This document shows positions 1 through 4,559 of a stretch of DNA of 7,998 nucleotides, piece by piece. Position 1 is the first letter of the stretch. Each line of letters opens with the position of its first letter. The stretch comes from JAFLBB01 sp040007195 (GTDB lineage Bacteria; Acidobacteriota; Terriglobia; Bryobacterales; Bryobacteraceae), in contig JBDTVQ010000323.1 in NCBI GenBank assembly GCA_040007195.1, positions 1 through 7,998 of the forward strand, read 5' to 3'. Under the pieces are notes generated by a model. That model saw only the letters and a list, made by a program, of their open reading frames with translations, was not told the origin of the DNA and did no database searches. A program made the position numbers and the translations under genes.

Positions 1-198
1 GACCGCGAAGCCCCCCGCCGCTCCGGCCCCCCACGCGGCGACGCCCGTGGTCCCGGCACTGACCGCGAAGCCCCCCGCCGATCCGGTCCGCCACGCGGTG
101 ACGCCCGTGGCCCCGGCACTGACCGTGAAGCACCCCGCCGCTCTGGCCCCCCGCGCGGCGACGCCCGTGGCCCAGCCTCCGACCGCGAAGCCCCCCGC
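1..198 (+). repeat. 60-bp tandem repeat encoding 20-residue R/G/P-rich units
   Basis: Three full units (1-60, 61-120, 121-180) and a decaying fourth from 181. The encoded unit is DREAPRRSGPPRGDARGPGT; the first two copies are identical in protein and differ in DNA at only a few, mostly third-position, bases. The third ends in PAS instead of PGT. The array lies in frame at the N-terminal side of the pseudouridine synthase and continues past the left edge, so the copy number is unknown. It is predicted to be disordered and strongly basic, like RGG-type RNA-binding tails. That role is an inference. Confidence 0.93.
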
Positions 199-966
199 GA
201 CCGCCCCGCCCCCCGCCGCGAAGGCCCGCCCGTCCTCTCGTCCACCGCCGCCAAGAAAACCCTCGATCGCGTCCTCTCCAAAGCAGGCCTCGGCTCCCGC
301 ACCGACGCCGAAGAGTGGATCAAAGACGGCCGCGTCAAAGTCAACGGCCACGTCGCCAAGTCCATCGAGATGTGGATCGACCCCAAGTACGACAAAATCA
401 CCCTCGACGGCGCGCCCGTCCTTGAAGGCCCCAAACTCTACATCCTTCTCTACAAGCCCAAAGGCTACATCACCACTTATAAGGACCCCGAAAACCGCCC
501 CACCGTCTACCAACTCCTCAAAGGCGTCCCCGGCTTCGTCGGCACCGCCGGCCGCCTCGACATGGACACCTCGGGCCTGCTCATCCTCACCAACGACACC
601 GCCTTCGCCGACTTCGTTACCAGCCCCACGTCGCATGTGCCGAAGACTTACTTAGTGAAATCGTCCACGCGCCTCACCGACGAACAGCTCGACTTACTTC
701 GCGCCGGACCCGCGCTCGATGACGGCCCCACGCGCCCGGCCACCGTTACCCGCCTCCGTGAATCGGAGAAGTACACGCACTTCGAAATCACCATCTCCGA
801 AGGCCGCAACCGCCAGGTGCGCCGCATGGTGGAAGCAATCGGCAGCAAAGTCCTCAAACTCGTCCGCGTGAAAATCGGCAGTCTCTCCATCGACGGCCTG
901 CAGATCGGCGAGTGGCGCAGGCTCAGCGGCAACGAGGTCAAGCAATTGATCGGCGCGCCGCAATGA
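1..966 (+). CDS. rRNA pseudouridine synthase, RsuA/RluB family (5' end outside window)
   Basis: Converts a uridine in ribosomal RNA to pseudouridine in the cytoplasm. Frame 1 is open from base 1, so the true start lies upstream. Window residues 1-66 are an Arg/Gly/Pro-rich repeat extension. An S4 RNA-binding domain follows at about 85-120 (KKTLDRVLSKAG, then KDGRVKVNGHV). The catalytic domain holds YKPKGY, DPENRPTV, the signature GRLDMDTSGLLILTND with its catalytic Asp at codon 559-561, KTYLVK, and EGRNRQVRRM near the C-terminus. DPENRPTV resembles RluB (23S rRNA) more than RsuA (16S rRNA), but the target cannot be fixed from sequence alone. The methionine at 370 is internal: starting there would cut off the S4 domain. 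The stop overlaps the next start (ATGA), implying co-translation. The family is certain; the exact paralogue is not. Confidence 0.95.
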   Translation, partial: DREAPRRSGPPRGDARGPGTDREAPRRSGPPRGDARGPGTDREAPRRSGPPRGDARGPASDREAPRDRPAPRREGPPVLSSTAAKKTLDRVLSKAGLGSRTDAEEWIKDGRVKVNGHVAKSIEMWIDPKYDKITLDGAPVLEGPKLYILLYKPKGYITTYKDPENRPTVYQLLKGVPGFVGTAGRLDMDTSGLLILTNDTAFADFVTSPTSHVPKTYLVKSSTRLTDEQLDLLRAGPALDDGPTRPATVTRLRESEKYTHFEITISEGRNRQVRRMVEAIGSKVLKLVRVKIGSLSIDGLQIGEWRRLSGNEVKQLIGAPQ

Positions 967-1580
967 CCAATGCGCACCGCTTCTTCCTCGCCGCCTACTT
1001 CGCCGTGCTCGCCTGGTCCGGCTACCATCCGCACGACTACTTCACCTGGTTCCTCGAAGTCACGCCAGCGCTCATCGGCCTCGCCATCGTCGCCGCGCTG
1101 TGGAATCGATTCCGCTTCACGACGCTCGTCTATGGCCTGCTCACGCTCCATTGCATCGTGCTGATGATCGGCGGTAAGTACACCTACGCCGAAATGCCGC
1201 TGTTCAACTTGCTCCGCGACCACTTCGGCCTCGCCCGCAATTACTACGATCGCCTCGGCCACTTCATGCAAGGCTTCTCCCCCGCCATCGTCGCCCGCGA
1301 AGTCCTCACACGCCTTCACGTCATCGCCCGCCCGCGCTGGCTCAACCCGATCATCCTCGCCATCGTGCTCGCCTTCAGCGCCTTCTACGAATTCGTTGAA
1401 TGGTGGGTCGCCCTCGCCACCGGCGATTCCGCTACAGCATTCCTCGGCACCCAGGGCGATCCGTGGGACACGCAGTGGGATATGTTCACGTGCACCATCG
1501 GTGCCTGCGTAGCGCTATTGCTGTTGAGCCGCGCGCACGATCGGGCGATGAAGAGCCGAAATGCGGAGAGCGCAAACTAG
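963..1580 (+). CDS. YjdF/DUF2238 family inner-membrane protein
   Basis: A 205-residue polytopic membrane protein, close to the length of Escherichia coli YjdF (about 209). Hydrophobic segments lie near residues 6-20, 27-46, 52-70, 128-148 and 174-190. The family's conserved polar motifs are present: GKYTYAEMP (71-79), the DRLGHFMQGF stretch (96-105), EFVEWW (143-148) and GDPWDTQWDM (165-174). These His, Asp and Glu residues could form a membrane-embedded site, but the function of the family is unknown to me. I chose the ATG at 963 because it overlaps the preceding stop as ATGA and begins just before the first hydrophobic segment. A start at 912 would add 17 polar residues read inside the upstream gene. 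No good Shine-Dalgarno site precedes 963, which fits translational coupling. Confidence 0.9.
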   Translation: MTNAHRFFLAAYFAVLAWSGYHPHDYFTWFLEVTPALIGLAIVAALWNRFRFTTLVYGLLTLHCIVLMIGGKYTYAEMPLFNLLRDHFGLARNYYDRLGHFMQGFSPAIVAREVLTRLHVIARPRWLNPIILAIVLAFSAFYEFVEWWVALATGDSATAFLGTQGDPWDTQWDMFTCTIGACVALLLLSRAHDRAMKSRNAESAN

Positions 1581-1595
1581 CTTTAGAAATCCCGG

Positions 1596-1601
1596 TAAAA
1601 T
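1596..1601 (+). promoter_or_regulatory. Putative -10 box of the 1609 gene
   Basis: TAAAAT, five of six matches to TATAAT, ends 7 bases before the ATG at 1609. No -35 box is convincing. If used, transcription would begin at or next to the start codon. It supports choosing 1609 over the in-frame ATGs at 1561 and 1600. Confidence 0.45.
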
Positions 1602-1608
1602 GCGGGAG

Positions 1609-2364
1609 ATGAGCCCCGGCTGGACCAATGGCACGTGTGCCTTACTGTTCGCGCTGTCTACTTCCCTCACCGCTGGCGCTGAATGCACGCCGCGGGCCGC
1701 CCTTATTACGCGTCTTAGAGCCTGCTACACGTACGAAAACGGTCTCGGCCGAAATCAGCCGCACCGTGAGCAGTTTTCGCTCTTTCAGCATTCAGGGCGC
1801 ACTTTCCTTCGGCAAGACTTGGTCCCCGATCAATACGCTTCAAATCTCCGTCCGGTTCAGGTTTTCGACAATGGCGCTACAACTATCGTAAATACTTGGA
1901 ACTGCCCGACCGGACCCTCATGGGTCAGCTGCGCCATCTTTCTGAACGACCATGCCAGCGACCCGCCACGAGTTCTGTACGGAAAGGAAGAAGTTCAATA
2001 TCCTTCCGCCGGCATCTCGCCCCCAGTTTGCGAATTTGTACTCGACGTCCCGCGCTGGCAACCCTCTCCCGCCAGCCCGGATAAAAGGAGGCTTGCAGCC
2101 GAGATGCTGTCAGAGTTCCAGGCCCTGGGCTATGGGGACGCCCGTGCAATCGTGATCCGAGATTTCCATCTCGACGATCCGGAAATCACGGCGCTCATAA
2201 CCAATCGAGACGGCACCCAGGAATTCCAAGGGTGTACCCTCGCTCGTGATAAGTCGCCACACTGCGCATGGCACATGTTCGGACAGACTTCTCGCGCCAG
2301 TGTCCGCCGACTCGTTTTGAGTAAGCCATACCGCCTGTTTCCCCTGCCTGACAACAAGCCCTGA
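1609..2364 (+). CDS. Secreted Cys-containing hypothetical protein
   Basis: I do not recognise this 251-residue protein. From the ATG at 1609 the N-terminus reads as a Sec signal peptide: short polar start, hydrophobic core CALLFALSTSL, and a likely cleavage after TAGA (residue 24). The mature part has seven cysteines (26, 39, 99, 108, 141, 209, 219), so disulfides in the periplasm or outside are plausible, with one left unpaired. No known domain, active-site motif or membrane anchor is evident. In-frame ATGs at 1561 and 1600 would give the signal an extra Arg-rich lead. I prefer 1609 because of the signal shape and the TAAAAT box in front of it. GC and third-position bias are lower than in the genes at either end of the window, suggesting recent acquisition. 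It converges on the toxin gene to its right. Confidence 0.65.
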   Translation: MSPGWTNGTCALLFALSTSLTAGAECTPRAALITRLRACYTYENGLGRNQPHREQFSLFQHSGRTFLRQDLVPDQYASNLRPVQVFDNGATTIVNTWNCPTGPSWVSCAIFLNDHASDPPRVLYGKEEVQYPSAGISPPVCEFVLDVPRWQPSPASPDKRRLAAEMLSEFQALGYGDARAIVIRDFHLDDPEITALITNRDGTQEFQGCTLARDKSPHCAWHMFGQTSRASVRRLVLSKPYRLFPLPDNKP

Positions 2365-2612
2365 TTGGATAGTTATTGCAGAAAGCTGCCAGCAGCCAAT
2401 ACACCCCCGGCTCGCTCTTAACGAACGTGATGCGATCGAATACTCGGATGGATCGGGCATTCTTGTTTGTAAGCTTCCTATCCAAACTATCGTCATTCTC
2501 GCGGTGTACGGGAATCAGTTTTTATTCGCAGAATTACGATGTAGGGCTCACCGAACTAACGGCAGAGGTGAGGAGCTATCTGGAAGCGGTTCAGAGGTAG
2601 AGACTCTGACGA
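2365..2612. other. Low-GC intergenic region between convergent genes
   Basis: About 250 bases with no gene I can support. GC is roughly 43-57% per 60-base line, lower than the outer parts of the window. Several frames are open (plus frame 2 from 2321 to 2731 without a stop, and 2376-2600), but none has an ATG with a ribosome binding site or a recognisable domain. A six-base hairpin (TCAGAG / CTCTGA, 2591-2609) lies next to the end of the toxin gene but has no T-run. It may hold decayed gene remnants. Confidence 0.5.
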
Positions 2613-3008
2613 TCAACTTCGATCAACGAACAGCGCGTCTCTTCGAAGCGGCAACAGTCGGGCCCGCGGTTTGTCAGACCAGTCCAGGCTCAGAATCGCT
2701 CCAGCATCCAATTCCTCGGCGCAATCTTTGATCGCACCTAACACGGACGCCCCTCGAAGCTCGGGAGTCAACGGCTCACCGCGGAGCAGGATCACGCTGG
2801 GCTTGGAATCTGCCGTGTGCGCGAGCAATTGAGGAAAGTCCAAGTCGTTCGTGACCAGAACAAATCCGTTCTCTCGCGCATACCGGCAAATATCGGTATC
2901 TGGGGCGGCCGGAGCGCCAGCCTCAGACCAATGAACGCATTCGTGACCCGCTTCCGCCAGACACAAAACCCAACGCGGAGTCAGGTTCATGTCAATGAGG
3001 AATTTCAT
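2613..3008 (-). CDS. DUF5615 PIN-like toxin of a type II TA module
   Basis: A 131-residue protein with the PIN-like fold of DUF5615 (Mut7-C/VapC-related), predicted to be a metal-dependent ribonuclease toxin. It shows the spaced acidic residues of the family: Asp6 in MKFLIDMNL, Asp37/Asp39 in PDTDICRYAREN, and Asp55 and Asp57 in TNDLDF, followed by the usual SVILLRGE strand. The tail after about residue 100 is less typical. The ATG at 3008 is the best start because it overlaps the upstream TGA by one base; a TTG at 3011 would add one residue. That overlap couples it to the DUF433 gene, the usual antitoxin partner of this family. The family is clear; enzymatic activity and target are inferred. 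Confidence 0.88.
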   Translation of the reverse strand: MKFLIDMNLTPRWVLCLAEAGHECVHWSEAGAPAAPDTDICRYARENGFVLVTNDLDFPQLLAHTADSKPSVILLRGEPLTPELRGASVLGAIKDCAEELDAGAILSLDWSDKPRARLLPLRRDALFVDRS

Positions 3009-3235
3009 CAACTCGCGAGACGAACTTCACGCCCTTGCGCAAGGCTCGCTGCGTACGACAATGCTTCGCGAATGTCTTCCTCTTCGAGGTAAGGGAAGTC
3101 GGCAAGAATCTCGCCCATGCTGCGCCCCGCCGCCATCGACTCTACGATCATGCCAACAGTCACACGCATCCCACGGATGCATGGCTTTCCGCCCATAACA
3201 GCCGGATCGATCGTAATGCGCCGCAGTTCCTGCAC
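3008..3235 (-). CDS. DUF433 antitoxin
   Basis: A 75-residue DUF433 protein with the family signature RITIDPAVMGGKPCIRGMRV (6-25) and the second half ILADFPYLEEEDIREALSYA (43-62). DUF433 is a small winged-helix domain that acts as DNA-binding antitoxin to a neighbouring PIN-like protein. Here it overlaps the DUF5615 toxin by one base and lies upstream of it, giving the common antitoxin-first order. The start is GTG at 3235: an in-frame TAA lies two codons upstream, so no earlier start exists, and starting later would cut the signature. A TATGAT -10 box ends 6 bases before the GTG. The AAGG between them is too close to act as a ribosome binding site. Confidence 0.9.
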   Translation of the reverse strand: MQELRRITIDPAVMGGKPCIRGMRVTVGMIVESMAAGRSMGEILADFPYLEEEDIREALSYAASLAQGREVRLAS

Positions 3236-3241
3236 ACCTTA

Positions 3242-3247
3242 ATCATA
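3242..3247 (-). promoter_or_regulatory. Putative -10 box of the DUF433-DUF5615 module
   Basis: Read on the minus strand this is TATGAT, five of six matches to TATAAT, ending 6 bases before the GTG at 3235. No -35 box stands out 16-18 bases upstream. It implies that this module can be transcribed independently of higBA, with a leaderless message starting at the GTG. Confidence 0.5.
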
Positions 3248-3308
3248 ACGTAGGCTTCGCACGCTTTTCCCGCCAAACTCCTCCACCACCGATGGTGTCA
3301 GTTTCTAC

Positions 3309-3593
3309 TTACGACGCTCTCGGGAACCGCTTCACGTCGATCTCATCCTGCGGCACCTGCGCCAGGTCATGATTTGCCTGCAGCCGCAGCCACAGTTCCG
3401 CGCTTCCACCGAACGCCTTTGCCAATCGCACTGCCATCTCCGGTGAAATCCCGGCCTTTCCATTTACAAGGTTGTTCAAAGCCTGCCGGCTCACGCCCAA
3501 TGCCTCAGCAGCGCTCGTGATGGTCAAGCCAAGCGGCTCCAGGCAATCTTGCCTCACGATACGTCCGGGGTGAGGCGGGTTCTTCATCGGCAT
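3309..3593 (-). CDS. higA: HigA family addiction module antitoxin
   Basis: A 94-residue XRE-type antitoxin that neutralises HigB and normally represses the higBA promoter. It opens with the family's PPHPGRIV (6-13) and has a helix-turn-helix at about 24-45 (TITSAAEALGVSRQALNNLV), followed by ISPEMAVRLAKAFGGSAELW, which is typical of HigA. The ATG at 3593 is chosen because AGGAG (3604-3600) lies exactly 6 bases before it. This site overlaps the higB stop codon, and the TTG at 3599 lies too close to it. Stop-to-start spacing is 9 bases, so toxin and antitoxin are one unit in the toxin-first order characteristic of higBA. It is complete, with no missing helix. Confidence 0.95.
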   Translation of the reverse strand: MPMKNPPHPGRIVRQDCLEPLGLTITSAAEALGVSRQALNNLVNGKAGISPEMAVRLAKAFGGSAELWLRLQANHDLAQVPQDEIDVKRFPRAS

Positions 3594-3599
3594 ACGCAA

Positions 3600-3604
3600 C
3601 TCCT
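3600..3604 (-). promoter_or_regulatory. Shine-Dalgarno site of higA
   Basis: AGGAG on the minus strand, 6 bases before the higA ATG and overlapping the higB TAG. It is the only well-placed ribosome binding site among the starts examined here. It fixes the higA start and would let higA be translated separately from higB. Confidence 0.75.
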
Positions 3605-3878
3605 AGTGGTAGTCCACCAAATCGACATCGAATGCGTGCCCGTCTTCTATCCGAAAAGTCATGCGCCAAGTCCTACTGATTGTCACGGACCAGTAACCAG
3701 CCATGTCGCCCTTCAGCGGATGCAAGCGATAACCGGGGAGGTCTACATCAGACGCATGTCCTGCTGCATCCAAAACCGACAGTACGTTTTCCAGGCGATC
3801 TTTCATCGCCGCGCTGATCCGGCTTGGATCTCCATCCCACAACCGGCGCAGCCCCCGGTGCCGAATGCTCCGGATCAC
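3603..3878 (-). CDS. higB: HigB toxin, RelE/ParE superfamily mRNA interferase
   Basis: A 91-residue toxin of the HigB family, which cleaves mRNA on the translating ribosome. It follows the Proteus-type HigB pattern from end to end: MIRSIRHRGL start, LPGYRLHPLKGD (47-58), YWSVTISRTWRMTFRIEDG (62-80), and the VDYH tail. Residues reported as important in Proteus HigB, a Lys in HPLKGD and the terminal Asp-Tyr-His, are kept as Lys56 and Asp89-Tyr90-His91, so the toxin looks active. The start is a GTG; an upstream extension is unlikely because the family begins at this point. A TTGACA-N17-TAAGCT promoter ends 6 bases before the GTG and a palindrome covers the -35 box. It lies immediately upstream of higA and divergent from the gene at 3957. 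Confidence 0.95.
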   Translation of the reverse strand: MIRSIRHRGLRRLWDGDPSRISAAMKDRLENVLSVLDAAGHASDVDLPGYRLHPLKGDMAGYWSVTISRTWRMTFRIEDGHAFDVDLVDYH

Positions 3879-3884
3879 GACCCA

Positions 3885-3913
3885 AGCTTAGTGTGACAAG
3901 CGATGCTTGTCAA
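3885..3913 (-). promoter_or_regulatory. higBA promoter
   Basis: On the minus strand TTGACA (3913-3908, perfect -35) is followed by a 17-base spacer and TAAGCT (3890-3885, a weak -10 that keeps the TA...T positions). The -10 ends 6 bases before the higB GTG, placing the transcript start on or next to the start codon. The perfect -35 with ideal spacing makes this the best-supported promoter in the window. Confidence 0.65.
3894..3912. promoter_or_regulatory. Palindromic operator candidate of higBA
   Basis: TGACAAGC-GAT-GCTTGTCA is a perfect 8+3+8 inverted repeat. It contains five of the six -35 bases of the higBA promoter and most of the spacer. HigA dimers of this family bind such palindromes at their own promoter to repress it. 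Position and symmetry support this; binding itself is inferred. It is 45 bases upstream of the divergent ATG at 3957 and could affect that gene too. Confidence 0.7.
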
Positions 3914-3944
3914 ATTGTTCGTACGCTCTGTCGCGCCTCTCCCC

Positions 3945-3950
3945 TATCCT
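3945..3950 (+). promoter_or_regulatory. Putative -10 box of the 3957 gene
   Basis: TATCCT ends 6 bases before the ATG at 3957. The sequence between and before is pyrimidine-rich with no ribosome binding site, and no -35 box is convincing. It is the same arrangement as at 3235 and 3878. Confidence 0.4.
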
Positions 3951-3956
3951 GTCTAC

Positions 3957-4541
3957 ATGCGCATTGCGCTCGGTTTCCGCGCCCACTCCGGTTGGGCCGC
4001 CATGGTCGCCGTCAGTGGCACGCTCCGCTCCCCCCGCATCCTCGACCGCCGCCGCATCGTCATTGCCGATCCCAACCTCCCCGGCTCGAAGCAGCCCTAC
4101 CACTACGCCGCCGGGCTTCCCTTTCCCCACGCCGAAATCCTCATCGCCAAGGCCGTGGAATCCTCACGCTCCCTCGCGGCGGAGGCCCTCTCGGCAGCCC
4201 TCGACACCCTCCGCTCCCAAGGCCACGAGGGCGTCGCCTGTGCCGTCCTAGTCGGCTCCGGCAAGCCACTCCCCTCACTCGAACGCATCCTCGCCTCGCA
4301 CGCACTCATTCACACTGCCGAAGGCGTCTTATTCAGGGACGTCATATCATGGGCCGCGCAACAAGCCGGCCTGTCCGTCACCGCTATCTCCGAAAAGTCG
4401 CTCGACCCCGCTTCCCTCGACCGCCTGGCCCCCCTCGGCAAACAACTCGGTCCCCCCTGGACCCAGGACCAAAAGCTCGCCACCGCCGCCGCTCTCACCG
4501 CCCTTCCACAACTTTCCGGCGCGCGCCGTGTTTCAGCGTAA
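3957..4541 (+). CDS. Conserved hypothetical protein, acidobacterial type
   Basis: A 194-residue soluble protein with no signal peptide or membrane segment. The strongly patterned N-terminus (LGFRAHSGWAAMVAVSG at 5-21, then RRRIVIADP and GSKQPYHYA) and the later SHALIHTAEGVLFRDVI (114-130) look like a conserved family that I associate with acidobacterial genomes. I cannot name a function. The alternation of strands and helices would suit an alpha/beta fold, but this is a guess. I chose the ATG at 3957 over the one at 3903 because 3903 lies inside the higBA palindrome and would add a leader with no matching motif. The start is preceded by TATCCT at a 6-base gap. High GC and strong G/C third positions contrast with the toxin-antitoxin genes next door, so the gene probably belongs to the resident chromosome. 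The stop lies 18 bases before the next gene. Confidence 0.85.
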   Translation: MRIALGFRAHSGWAAMVAVSGTLRSPRILDRRRIVIADPNLPGSKQPYHYAAGLPFPHAEILIAKAVESSRSLAAEALSAALDTLRSQGHEGVACAVLVGSGKPLPSLERILASHALIHTAEGVLFRDVISWAAQQAGLSVTAISEKSLDPASLDRLAPLGKQLGPPWTQDQKLATAAALTALPQLSGARRVSA

Positions 4542-4559
4542 GATAGTCTCTTCTCTCGC

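Noticed and set aside
47..655. 202-residue Pro/Ala/Ser-rich plus-strand ORF over the repeat array
   Set aside because: Alternative-frame reading of the 60-bp repeats and of the pseudouridine synthase, whose own frame contains the S4 and catalytic motifs.
912..962. Earlier start of the YjdF-like protein at 912
   Set aside because: It would overlap 55 bases of the pseudouridine synthase and add a polar leader. The ATGA overlap at 963 matches an operon arrangement and the family length.
2085..2106. Strong AAGGAGG inside the 1609 gene, before an in-frame ATG at 2104
   Set aside because: Spacing of 12 bases is long, the frame is simply continuous with the larger gene, and the short C-terminal product shows no domain of its own. 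Probably incidental.
2110..2496. Minus-strand ORFs of 128, 96 and 75 residues overlapping the end of the 1609 gene
   Set aside because: No recognisable motif, mutually overlapping frames and poor starts. The plus-strand gene with its signal peptide explains most of this stretch better.
2591..2609. Hairpin TCAGAG-gtagaga-CTCTGA as a terminator for the toxin-antitoxin unit
   Set aside because: The stem is only six pairs with mixed A/T and there is no T-run on either strand, so it does not meet the pattern of an intrinsic terminator.
3284..3297. Hairpin CACCA-CCGA-TGGTG between higA and the DUF433 gene
   Set aside because: A five-pair stem without a T-run. It is too weak to call a terminator or an operator.
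3903..3956. Extension of the conserved hypothetical protein to the ATG at 3903
   Set aside because: This ATG lies inside the higBA palindrome, has no ribosome binding site and adds 18 residues unlike the rest. The ATG at 3957 fits the -10 spacing seen at other starts.
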